Shown piece by piece: positions 8,510 to 16,816 of a stretch of DNA of 52,513 bases. The notes beneath the pieces are model-generated. The model did no database searches. It was given only the letters and a program-made list of their open reading frames with translations, and had not been told where the DNA came from. Source of the DNA: an uncultured Alphaproteobacteria bacterium (GTDB taxonomy: Bacteria; Pseudomonadota; Alphaproteobacteria; CAAHEQ01; UBA3637). The position numbers and the translations under genes are program-made. Numbering within the stretch: the stretch's first letter is position 1; each line of letters starts with the position of its first letter. The DNA lies in assembly GCA_947586835.1 (NCBI GenBank), contig CANPXT010000010.1:1-52513 (forward strand), written 5' to 3'.

Positions 8510-9334
8510 ATGCGTCTCGGGTTTTTATTTGCGCCGAAAAATACAAATTCACCTGATGTGTTGGGAGCATATCCCGAATATATGCAGGTAAAGGCACTGC
8601 CCGAACGACGGTATATGAAAACAGCGCGCTTTTTGGCGGTAATTATTATTCTCAATATTGCTTTAACCATTTTAATTGCTTCGTTTATCATTTATTCTGC
8701 CGATCGAGTCGATATTTCCATTGCCAATCGACGCGCCGTGAATTTATTCACCATCGATTCATCGCGCAAAGTTATTTTACCGGCAGAATATGAAGAAATT
8801 GCCGTTTCGGCCAACAGCTTGTATATTGAATCAATCTTGCGCAATTATATTCAATTACGCAATGAAATCGTGTGGGATAACGGCGCCATGCAAAAACGTT
8901 GGGGAAGCTCCGGTCCCGTTTCCGTTTTTTCCAATCACAAACTGGTTTATGCTCCTTTTCAAGCGGAAGCTGACTTAATGTACAACGAATCGCGTACAAA
9001 AGGATTCGTGCGGGATGTGCATATTTATGAGCTCAAACGCGTTCACGGCAACACATGGGAAGGTATATTTGACACATTCGATATGCCTATTCCGAATGCT
9101 TTTAATCCGCTTTGTCCGTGCGAAGATAATTCAAAAACCTGTATTGAGTGCAAAACTAAAAATGCACTGGCACACCAGCGGTTTCGCGTGATTATACGAA
9201 TCGATCAAAGGGGCACACCTTCCAGCACAAATCCCTTCGGGTATCAAATTCAAACATACAATGTGCTGTATATGCCCATTCACGAACGAGAAAAATATTG
9301 GAACACGCCCGCTGATTTAAAACCTGAATTATAA
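8510..9334 (+). CDS. VirB8/DotI-like inner-membrane protein
   Basis: A 274-residue bitopic protein. A cytoplasmic N-tail (about residues 1-38) is followed by one membrane helix (FLAVIIILNIALTILIASF, about 42-62) and a periplasmic domain ending NPFGYQIQTYNVLYMP, close in style to the NPLGFQV-x-Y end of VirB8 periplasmic domains. ESILRNYIQLRNEI matches the region where VirB8 proteins carry a conserved helix. VirB8 and DotI/IcmL form the inner-membrane scaffold of type IV secretion systems. No other secretion gene is visible here, so this is either an isolated remnant or a component whose partners lie elsewhere. The Cys-rich insert CPCEDNSKTCIEC (about residues 204-216) looks like a possible metal or disulfide knuckle and is unusual. 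Confidence 0.5.
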   Translation: MRLGFLFAPKNTNSPDVLGAYPEYMQVKALPERRYMKTARFLAVIIILNIALTILIASFIIYSADRVDISIANRRAVNLFTIDSSRKVILPAEYEEIAVSANSLYIESILRNYIQLRNEIVWDNGAMQKRWGSSGPVSVFSNHKLVYAPFQAEADLMYNESRTKGFVRDVHIYELKRVHGNTWEGIFDTFDMPIPNAFNPLCPCEDNSKTCIECKTKNALAHQRFRVIIRIDQRGTPSSTNPFGYQIQTYNVLYMPIHEREKYWNTPADLKPEL

Positions 9335-9481
9335 TAAGCTTTCTGGGAAATTGAAGCTTGGTTTAACTTATTTTGTATCGAAAATTTTAAAAAATACGAA
9401 AATATTAAAAAAAGACTTGCTTAATTTTATTTTCTGTGATAAGAAACTTTACATCGTAACAACCAAAAAAAAGGAGGAATT

Positions 9482-9718
9482 ATGCCGTCAGTTGTTAATG
9501 GTGATAAATGTGTTTTATGTAAGAGTTGTACGGAAGTTTGCCCGGTCGGTGCTTTCCATGAGGGAGATTCGCAAGTTGTCGTAAATCCCGATGATTGCAT
9601 TGAATGCGGTGTTTGTATTTCCGAATGTCCGCAAGGTGCTATCTCTTCTTCCGATGAGGCCGATGCCAAATGGGTTGAGTTTAATGCCCAACAGTCTGCC
9701 GAATGGCCGAAAGCATAA
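9482..9718 (+). CDS. 2[4Fe-4S] ferredoxin
   Basis: A 78-residue electron carrier with two cluster motifs: CVLCKSCTEVCP (about residues 10-21) and CIECGVCISECP (about 40-51). The C-terminal tail, KWVEFNAQQSAEWPKA, is typical of clostridial/Chlorobium-type and FdxA-like small ferredoxins. A strong AAGGAGG sits 6 bp before the ATG. Such ferredoxins serve low-potential oxidoreductases (pyruvate:ferredoxin oxidoreductase, hydrogenase, Rnf); none of these partners is in the window. It is monocistronic, bounded by a terminator. Confidence 0.92.
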   Translation: MPSVVNGDKCVLCKSCTEVCPVGAFHEGDSQVVVNPDDCIECGVCISECPQGAISSSDEADAKWVEFNAQQSAEWPKA

Positions 9719-9737
9719 CTCTTTAACAACATTTATA

Positions 9738-9772
9738 AAAACCGCTTTCATTTCAAAAAAGCGGTTTTTTTA
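9738..9772 (+). terminator. Rho-independent terminator of the ferredoxin gene
   Basis: AAAACCGCTTT (9738-9748) pairs with AAAGCGGTTTT (9758-9768), followed by further T residues. Confidence 0.9.
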
Positions 9773-9898
9773 TATACGGGTATTTCATCAAAATAAAATT
9801 TATTTTTTAAAAAAACATATTTTTTTATTGATATTTTTGAAAATATGGTTTAAAAAGGAAATTATTTTTAATCATACAAAAACAAAAGGGAAAAACAA

Positions 9899-11956
9899 AT
9901 GAAAATTGTTCTGGATACGTCAAAACTTTTCCGTTTTCCGATCGGGGAAACAAAATATAAGAAATTAACTTGGCTTTGTTCGAAGCTGATAAATAATTTT
10001 GATATGATTGGCTCAATCGTATTAACGTTAGTTGCCTTTTTTGTTATGTTCGGTTTTGATGTGCTTAACGTATACAACACCAATTTTGTCGTTATGGGCG
10101 GTGATTTTACGGTTTCCTATTTAGGGAGCGTTTTTTATCGGTTAGATGAGTGGCGTTGGCCGATTTTTACCCATACGAATCTGGCGTATCCTTACGGTAT
10201 CTCCGTCCATGGAACCGACGGCAGCCCGTTGCTTTCTCTTATTTTCAAAGTTTTTCATAAATTTTTTGGGCTTCCGGCTGAAACACAGTTTGTGGGTATC
10301 TGGATGTTAATCAGCTATGTTCTGCAAGCTGTTTTCAGTGTTTTAATTTTTAGAAAAGCCTTTAAAAACAAGTTCTTAATTATTGTCAGTTCTTTATTTT
10401 TCATAACCTCACCGATTATGTTAATGCGGGTTTTCGTGCATATTAATTTACAGTGCCATTTCATTCTGTTATGGGCTATTTATTTATGGCTGAACGATAA
10501 ACTGGAGAAAAACGAATGGATAGCCATGGGCATCATTCTTTCACTGGCAACATTAACATGCCCCTACTTTTTACCGATGGTCGGCGGATTCTTTTTCATC
10601 TTAATTTTGAAAAAATATTGGTTTGACAAAGAAATCAGCTTTAAAACAACTTTTTGGGGCCTTGTGTACTTAACCGGTGTGTTTTTGTTCTGGTTTTACA
10701 TGTTGGGAATGGTTGAAAAAGAACAGGTTTTGACAAGCGGCGGCTGGCGTTCGTTAAGCTTAAATTTAACGGCTTTATACAATCCGATTTGGAGTCAATC
10801 ACGCATTTTCTCAACCTTAACACCGAATGCCGATTTTGATGCCGATAATTACTTCGGTTTCGGGTTGTTAATTTTGTTAGTTATGTTCTTTCCGTATGTC
10901 AAACATCTGTTTAAAACGGAAAACTTAAAGAAAAACGCACTGATTTCTTTGTTGTTGACCGGTTTTGTGGTTTATGCTTTATCGAGCCAAGTTAAATTCG
11001 GAACCGCCGTATTGTTAGATTATAAACCCGGTCCGGTTATTGATTGGCTCGGAAACGTTTTCCGCTATTCCGGACGTTTCTTCTGGCCGGTATGGTATTT
11101 GTTGGCATTTTTCTTAATTAAAACGGCAAAACAAGTCTTCCCGCGTCTTGCATATGTGTTGTTACCGGTTTTGCTTTTGGTGCAAATTTGGGATTTATAT
11201 CCGACATACAAAGCTAAATCAGATTTTATTCGCATATCTTATCCGATATCCGAACCGTTTCATTCACCCGAATGGGATCGTTTGGATAAACAATACAAAA
11301 ACATCTTTATTTTTGCCCATAATGATAATTATCGTGATATGTGGCGGTGGGCTATACGGCACAATAAAAATGTCAACTACGGTTTCTTAAATCGACCGTC
11401 AAGTAAAACCGAAAAATTGGTCAATCAGGTTCGGGAAGATGTTTTATCAGGTTTTATACCGTTTGACAATTATTTCTATTTAATTGATTCGGAATTGTCA
11501 AAACGTATTGATGAAGCTGCCGCTATTAATCCGAGTGTTGCCATATTAAAAAGCAAAATTAAAGATATTGACGGCTTTAAAATCTTGGAATATGATCCGA
11601 TGCTTGCAAAAGAACAATCAGATTTCGAGAAAGTGAATATTCCAGTTACGCATAAATATTGGACAGACACTTTGGTACAAATATCACCTTATCGCTTGTA
11701 TCGAAATGTTGATAATCAGTTTAATGACTACGCAACCATTTTGGATTTCGATGATACCGTGTTAAATTTAAATTGGGATAAATACGGTGAAGAGTATTTC
11801 AAAAAGGAAAGCGACGGACGGTATCATCAGGTTGAAAAGCGCGTTTACCCGCAGCCGAAACCGAAAGAAGAGCCGGAAGTGAAGAAAGAAAACAAATCTA
11901 AAAAAGCTAATCCGAAGGCCAATCCGAAAGCTGAGCCGAAAGGAAAGAAAAAATAG
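9899..11956 (+). CDS. DUF6311-like polytopic envelope protein with C-terminal W-D module
   Basis: A 685-residue integral membrane protein with about 10-11 hydrophobic helices between residues 40 and 430. Near its start it has GGDFTVSYLGSVFYRLDEWR and GTDGSPLLSLIFKVFHKFFG. This pattern resembles the DUF6311 family of GT-C-like membrane proteins, thought to use polyprenyl-linked sugars (family name from memory, function inferred). The soluble C-terminal region carries the same module as the upstream glycosyltransferases (residues 585-647, HKYWTDTLV ... NWDKYGEEYFKKE). It ends in a Lys/Pro-rich tail. It stands alone, with its own AAAGGG site and a following terminator. Confidence 0.65.
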   Translation: MKIVLDTSKLFRFPIGETKYKKLTWLCSKLINNFDMIGSIVLTLVAFFVMFGFDVLNVYNTNFVVMGGDFTVSYLGSVFYRLDEWRWPIFTHTNLAYPYGISVHGTDGSPLLSLIFKVFHKFFGLPAETQFVGIWMLISYVLQAVFSVLIFRKAFKNKFLIIVSSLFFITSPIMLMRVFVHINLQCHFILLWAIYLWLNDKLEKNEWIAMGIILSLATLTCPYFLPMVGGFFFILILKKYWFDKEISFKTTFWGLVYLTGVFLFWFYMLGMVEKEQVLTSGGWRSLSLNLTALYNPIWSQSRIFSTLTPNADFDADNYFGFGLLILLVMFFPYVKHLFKTENLKKNALISLLLTGFVVYALSSQVKFGTAVLLDYKPGPVIDWLGNVFRYSGRFFWPVWYLLAFFLIKTAKQVFPRLAYVLLPVLLLVQIWDLYPTYKAKSDFIRISYPISEPFHSPEWDRLDKQYKNIFIFAHNDNYRDMWRWAIRHNKNVNYGFLNRPSSKTEKLVNQVREDVLSGFIPFDNYFYLIDSELSKRIDEAAAINPSVAILKSKIKDIDGFKILEYDPMLAKEQSDFEKVNIPVTHKYWTDTLVQISPYRLYRNVDNQFNDYATILDFDDTVLNLNWDKYGEEYFKKESDGRYHQVEKRVYPQPKPKEEPEVKKENKSKKANPKANPKAEPKGKKK

Positions 11957-12276
11957 CTTAACTGTCGGCTGATTAAAAACATAAAAATAAAACGATAAAA
12001 AAACAAGTAAAAATCGGTAAGAATCTGTTTAAAGACTTTTACCGATTTTTTTTGTCTTATAAATAATTGGCGTATTTTTTTTAATATTCAAAAAGCCATT
12101 AAGGTCTCATGAGAAGATAAAAAAAATAAAACAAGCAGCCACTTCAAAGTCGTAAACAACTCAAAAAAATATTTTTAACCCGACCGTCAATTTTTCCAGG
12201 CAAATAAAATACAAAAAATCAATTATTCAATAAAAAAGTCGTTGCAAAATTCGTTAAAACAGGATAAAAAAATGAT
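11957..12276. other. Intergenic region with one terminator
   Basis: It holds the terminator at 12009-12053, then about 220 bp of A-rich sequence with no gene I can support. A minimal start-stop ATG-ATA-TGA (12272-12280) overlaps the start codon of the next gene. Confidence 0.6.
12009..12053 (+). terminator. Rho-independent terminator of the DUF6311-like gene
   Basis: AAATCGGTAA (12011-12020) pairs with TTACCGATTT (12039-12048), followed by a T run. Confidence 0.9.
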
Positions 12277-13491
12277 ATGAAAAAAATAACAACATTGTTT
12301 TCATTTTTAAAGGTAATGTCTTGTTCCCCTTATGAACGAAACATTCGATTGATTTGCCTGTATTATTTATGCACAAAAATGTTTTTTTCATTGCCGATTG
12401 AAGCCATTTTTTTTGCACAAATCACCGGTAATTTTACGAAGGCCATGAGCATATATGCCATTGCCTATGCAACCGGTACAATTTGCAGCTTACCGTTTGG
12501 TGTTTTGGCAGACGCATGGGGTCGGAAAAAGGTGTGCATAACGGGCGCGGCTTGTCGCGTTATTGCAGCTGTTATTTACGCATTTGCTCCCTCTTATGAG
12601 CTTTTAATTATCGGCAGTTTGTTTTTTGGTGTTTATCGAGGCATCGGAAATGCCAACAATGATGCCATTGTTTATGAAAGTATGGAAAAACTCGGACGCA
12701 AAGATGAATATCATACAGTTTTATCACGCGTAAAAATATGGCCGTCAGTCGGATTGGGATTAGGCTCGCTTTTAAGCGGTATTTTTGTTTATTTCTCCAT
12801 GAAAACGGCTATGATTGCCACTATTTTTCCGATGAGTTTTGCCTTATTTATCAGTTTATTTTTAACGGAAACGAATTATCGGCAAACTTTTACAAATCCA
12901 TTCAAACACATCTTGTCGGCTCTGCGCTATTTGTGTCACGAAAAAAGACTCTCTCTTTATATGCTGGCCGATTCGGCACATTTTGCCGTTAATGAAGCCA
13001 CATTTACTTTCGGCAGTAATTTTTATAAGGAAATTATTCCGGTTTGGTCACTGGGCATTTTTCGCTTTACGGGACATATGACCGATGCCGTTTGCAGCTG
13101 GTTGTCGGGGAAAGTCGGAAAACGGATCGGACTAAAAAAAACTATTTTCTTCGGAGCCTGTGCCGATAATATTTTTTGCATTACATCAGCTCTTTTCTCA
13201 AACCTTTTTGCCCCGTTTTTTAAAACACTCGGATCCGGCGCCAACGGTATTTATACACCGGCTTCCTGTACATATATGCAAAATATCGTTTCCGAAAAAG
13301 AACGCGGAACTTTGCTTTCCGTTTTTTCAATGTTTATTTGCGTTTTTTATACGATAGGAACAACATTTGTCGGTTATGTTGCTGATTTAACCAATCCGGC
13401 AATGGCGTTAATTATCGGTTATTCGACTTCTCTGCTTTGTGATATGCTTTATATCCCCGCATTCAGAGCTGATAAGACGGCTTTAAAATAA
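12277..13491 (+). CDS. Major facilitator superfamily transporter
   Basis: A 404-residue protein with about 12 hydrophobic segments. The MFS motif A between helices 2 and 3 is visible (GVLADAWGRKKVC, about residues 76-88), with a related GKVGKRIGLKKT in the second half. MFS proteins are secondary transporters driven by proton or ion gradients. YRGIGNANNDAIVYESM in helix 4-5 recalls drug/metabolite efflux members, but the substrate cannot be assigned. The ribosome site is weak (AGGA about 12 bp upstream). It has no operon partner; the next gene is convergent. Confidence 0.85.
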   Translation: MKKITTLFSFLKVMSCSPYERNIRLICLYYLCTKMFFSLPIEAIFFAQITGNFTKAMSIYAIAYATGTICSLPFGVLADAWGRKKVCITGAACRVIAAVIYAFAPSYELLIIGSLFFGVYRGIGNANNDAIVYESMEKLGRKDEYHTVLSRVKIWPSVGLGLGSLLSGIFVYFSMKTAMIATIFPMSFALFISLFLTETNYRQTFTNPFKHILSALRYLCHEKRLSLYMLADSAHFAVNEATFTFGSNFYKEIIPVWSLGIFRFTGHMTDAVCSWLSGKVGKRIGLKKTIFFGACADNIFCITSALFSNLFAPFFKTLGSGANGIYTPASCTYMQNIVSEKERGTLLSVFSMFICVFYTIGTTFVGYVADLTNPAMALIIGYSTSLLCDMLYIPAFRADKTALK

Positions 13492-13560
13492 TCTTGCATC
13501 TTTCTGCATCAATCATCACACCGATTGATAAGCGTTTTTTCTGTTATAATTTTTTACTTT

Positions 13561-14007
13561 TTATGCCGTCTCTTTTCCTTCTTTAACTTGTCTCTCTTTT
13601 TTCGAATGACGAATTTGATTCAATAATTGAATGGTTTCTTCTTCTTTGATAAAGTCATTAAGCGTTTCAAAACGTTTATTACAAACATTAACATCGGCAC
13701 CGGCTTTTATCAACCACCGTACCATTTTTTCATTGTGCTTTTGAGCGGCAACAAGTAATGCGGTATTGCCGAACATATCTTGCATATCCATATCGCAACC
13801 GGCATTAACCAACATTTGTGCGGTATCATCAAAATCGTGTATAACGGCTTTAATCAACAACGTATTTCCGGAACCGTCTTGAATGTTTAAATCAGCGTTA
13901 TGTGCAATACGATCGGCCAATGCCTCATTATTATGACACCAAACAATGGTAAACAATTCAGCCATTTTCCCTCTTATCGAAAATTCAAACTTTTTCTTTT
14001 CACGCAT
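13561..14007 (-). CDS. Small ankyrin-repeat protein
   Basis: A 148-residue protein without a signal peptide. The ATG at 14007 is chosen because AGGG lies 10 bp upstream; the longer frame would need a TTG. Ankyrin repeats span about residues 30-115: ADLNIQDGSGNTLLIKAVIH, CDMDMQDMFGNTALLVAAQK, GADVNVCNK. Ankyrin repeats mediate protein-protein contacts. In host-associated bacteria they are often effectors, but a housekeeping cytosolic role is equally possible here. The C-terminus is charged (KKERQVKEGKETA). Confidence 0.8.
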   Translation of the reverse strand: MREKKKFEFSIRGKMAELFTIVWCHNNEALADRIAHNADLNIQDGSGNTLLIKAVIHDFDDTAQMLVNAGCDMDMQDMFGNTALLVAAQKHNEKMVRWLIKAGADVNVCNKRFETLNDFIKEEETIQLLNQIRHSKKERQVKEGKETA

Positions 14008-14212
14008 TTTCAAAGATCCCTAAAAAACATTCGTCAACGAACAAAATACCGAGTAATTTTAACACTTTTATTTAAAAAGTCAAGTTTGCCGTTTCAAAAA
14101 CAAAGTGTAATCGCTAAATAAGTATGTTTCAATCTTTAAGCTAAAAAAACAAATGAATAATATACCATCAAAACAAATAAATCAGCATAAAAATTGTTAA
14201 TCTTTTTTATCC

Positions 14213-14250
14213 TTTTAAAAAACGACATCTTCTTAAATCGAAGATGCCGC
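14213..14250 (-). terminator. Rho-independent terminator of glgA-ddh
   Basis: Read on the minus strand, CGGCATCTTC pairs with GAAGATGTCG (14240-14249 and 14223-14232, one G-U pair), followed by a T run. Confidence 0.85.
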
Positions 14251-14271
14251 TTTTATTTTTTCAGAAAGACT

Positions 14272-15180
14272 TTAATAGCCTTCCAATCTTTCATCCAGAT
14301 TGTTTCCGGGTAAATAATCAATAATCGGGCGTTCAATAAAGGTATAAACGCCATATTCTTCTTTTTCAACGGCACGCATACACGCCCGCGCCGAAGCAAC
14401 CATTACATTTGCGGTAAACTCCGGGTTTGTGCCTTCCACGGTATATGTCTGTCTCACTTCCATACCGGTTCGTTCAATCTCTGCCGAATGATGCAATGTA
14501 TTAAACGGATCAATACTTTCAACGGCAATGACTTCAGTAGGTTCTGACTTAAAATAAGCATCGGCCAAAATTTCCTTTTCAATTTTCCGCAGATCGGCAC
14601 CTTCTTTTAATTCAACATAAACTTTTCGTTTTTGCTTTCCCCGCCCGTTTGCCAAAGTAAGCACAACGGCATCTTTAACACCGGCAAAACTTTTAACCTG
14701 AACGGTATGACCCATACTGCGCCCCCCCTGCTCTCCACCGAAGGTGGTTGTAGTGCGTCCCGTTAAAGAAACAACTTTCATCAAGGCGCGTACCATCGAA
14801 TCGGTACCCGGATCCCAACCGGCGGCAAATATGGATACGGTTTTCTTGATTTTCGCCGTCATATCCAGTTCTCGCCGGAAAGCGGCAATATTCTGATGTT
14901 CATCATAGCTGTCAACGGTGTTAATTTTTAATGACTGATATTCTTTGATTCGTTGCGGTACCTCACGCGAGGGAATACACAAAAGCGCCACGTCAATTTG
15001 CCCCAATGCTTTAATATCAGAAACAACTTTAATTGTTTTTAGTTCGGGATCACCGAAACTCAATGATGACGGTCGGCGAACCACGCCTTTTAAGACCATA
15101 TCGGAACATTCGCTGATAGCCCGTCGGCATGCGCGACCGACATTACCCCATCCGACAATGGCTAGTGATATTTTTTGCAT
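14272..15180 (-). CDS. ddh: meso-Diaminopimelate D-dehydrogenase
   Basis: This NADP-dependent enzyme reductively aminates tetrahydrodipicolinate directly to meso-DAP, bypassing the succinylase and aminotransferase branches of lysine and peptidoglycan precursor synthesis. The 302-residue length is close to the family norm (about 320). The Rossmann motif is at residues 7-14 (VGWGNVGR). Family signatures follow: NTVDSYDEHQNI, FAAGWDPGTDSM and GGRSMGHTV. Its ATG overlaps the glgA stop (TAATG, 1 bp shared), so translation is probably coupled to glycogen synthase, an odd functional pairing. A terminator follows. Confidence 0.93.
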   Translation of the reverse strand: MQKISLAIVGWGNVGRACRRAISECSDMVLKGVVRRPSSLSFGDPELKTIKVVSDIKALGQIDVALLCIPSREVPQRIKEYQSLKINTVDSYDEHQNIAAFRRELDMTAKIKKTVSIFAAGWDPGTDSMVRALMKVVSLTGRTTTTFGGEQGGRSMGHTVQVKSFAGVKDAVVLTLANGRGKQKRKVYVELKEGADLRKIEKEILADAYFKSEPTEVIAVESIDPFNTLHHSAEIERTGMEVRQTYTVEGTNPEFTANVMVASARACMRAVEKEEYGVYTFIERPIIDYLPGNNLDERLEGY

Positions 15181-16661
15181 TATTTTACTCCTATCATTTG
15201 ATTATACAAATTTTTATACTCCAAAGACGATTTATCCCACGAATAATTTTGTTGCATGGCCATTTCACGCATTCCCCGAATATGATTCGGACGATCAAAC
15301 CAAGTAGCATTTGCCCAACCGATTGTATTATAAAGCGCTTTTGATGAAATATCATGAAATTTAAAGCCGGTTCCGTTCCCGTTGAATTCATTATAATTTA
15401 AAATGGTATCTTCCAACCCGCCCGTTGCCCGACCAACCGGTAATGTACCGTAAGTTTGTGAAACCATTTGTTTTAACCCGCACGGTTCATATAAACTCGG
15501 CACAAGCGAAAAATCAGAACCGGCATCCATTAAATGCTCCAGCTCCGTTTCAAAGCCGATTTTTACGGCAATCTGCCCCGGATATTTGTAGGGCAGAGCT
15601 TCAAAATAATTTTGAATATCGCCGTCACCGTTACCCATAATGACAAACTGACACTGCATGGTATTCAACACCGGTTCGATACATTCCTGCAACATATGAA
15701 CACCCTTTTGTTCCGTTAAGCGAACGGCCATGGAAAAAACGGGCTTTTTCGGCGTTTCGAGCCCAAATCGACGCACCAACTCTTTTTTATTAAGCGATTT
15801 TCCTTTTTCAAATGTCATTCGATCATATTGATGCGGAATAACAAAATCTTTTTGCGGATTCCATAGCTGCGTATCGATACCGTTCAAAATACCCGATAAA
15901 TCTTTTTGACGTTCTCTTAAAATAAAATCGAGTCCGGCACCGTATTCGGGTGTTAAAATTTCATGTGCATAATTGGGTGATACCGTCGTGAGTTTATCGG
16001 CAAACCGAATACCGCCTTTTAATAAATTAATGCGTCCGTAATCTTCAAAAGCCTGCCAATTAAAATCAACCCAATCAATTTTGGCATACGGTACCACATC
16101 GGCGCCGAATCGCCCTTGATAAGGCACATTATGCAACGTTAAAAGACTTTTGGTACCTGCAAAAAAAGAATCGTTATCATGTTTTAAATAATAAGGTGCC
16201 AATGCGGTTTGCCAATCATGCACATGAACAATATCAGGCTTAAAACCTAAATCTTTTGCCGTTTGCAAGGCTGCACGCGTAAAAAATGAAAACCGATAGG
16301 CATTGTCCTGATATTCGTCATGAGAATAAGCATCATCATATAAGCCGTGTTGCCGATAAATCGGTCGTCCGAAATATTTGTTAAACTCTATAAAATATGT
16401 TTCAACGTTCGGCACAAAATTTGACTGATGTACACTGAAAAATTCCTGACAAGTTCCCATATTGACGCAATTACCCTGCATTCGCAAAAATAAACCGTAT
16501 TTTTGATAATCGATACAAGAATAAAGCGGAATAACAACTTTAACAACAACATCACCGTTATCGGCCAACACTTTCGGTAATGAACCGACAACATCTCCCA
16601 ATCCGCCCGTCTTTACGAACGGTGTCATTTCACTGGCTATAAATAAAATATTTCGTGCCAT
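15180..16661 (-). CDS. glgA: Glycogen synthase (ADP-glucose, GT5)
   Basis: It extends alpha-1,4-glucan from ADP-glucose. The 493-residue length matches bacterial GlgA. The N-terminal KTGGLGDVVGSLPKVL (residues 17-32) binds ADP-glucose. RLTEQKG and SLYEPCGLKQMVSQTYGTLP form the C-terminal GT-B site. GGGGGA stands before the ATG at 16661. No branching enzyme, GlgC or phosphorylase lies next to it. Its partner in the transcript is ddh, starting at its stop codon. Confidence 0.95.
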   Translation of the reverse strand: MARNILFIASEMTPFVKTGGLGDVVGSLPKVLADNGDVVVKVVIPLYSCIDYQKYGLFLRMQGNCVNMGTCQEFFSVHQSNFVPNVETYFIEFNKYFGRPIYRQHGLYDDAYSHDEYQDNAYRFSFFTRAALQTAKDLGFKPDIVHVHDWQTALAPYYLKHDNDSFFAGTKSLLTLHNVPYQGRFGADVVPYAKIDWVDFNWQAFEDYGRINLLKGGIRFADKLTTVSPNYAHEILTPEYGAGLDFILRERQKDLSGILNGIDTQLWNPQKDFVIPHQYDRMTFEKGKSLNKKELVRRFGLETPKKPVFSMAVRLTEQKGVHMLQECIEPVLNTMQCQFVIMGNGDGDIQNYFEALPYKYPGQIAVKIGFETELEHLMDAGSDFSLVPSLYEPCGLKQMVSQTYGTLPVGRATGGLEDTILNYNEFNGNGTGFKFHDISSKALYNTIGWANATWFDRPNHIRGMREMAMQQNYSWDKSSLEYKNLYNQMIGVK

Positions 16662-16816
16662 TTTTCCCCCTTCATCCGTATAATTACATTATAAAAGAAA
16701 AAAACGTTTGTTGCAAGCATTTATTTCACTTTTTTCAAAAAAGGCAAATACATTTTTACTTGCTTTCCGAAAAAAAAACAGATAAACTGGTAAAAATTAA
16801 AAAGGATATGAATGAA

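Noticed and set aside
9351-9584. 77-codon plus-strand frame overlapping the ferredoxin start
   Set aside because: Runs through AT-rich intergenic DNA and the ferredoxin in another frame; no ribosome site of its own.
12272-12280. Two-codon start-stop ATG-ATA-TGA overlapping the MFS start as a regulatory uORF
   Set aside because: Such overlaps arise easily in AT-rich DNA; no supporting structure or conservation can be seen.
16655-16807. Upstream ATG extending RecJ by about 50 residues
   Set aside because: The extension overlaps the divergent glgA start, is Lys/Phe/His-rich and has no RecJ similarity.
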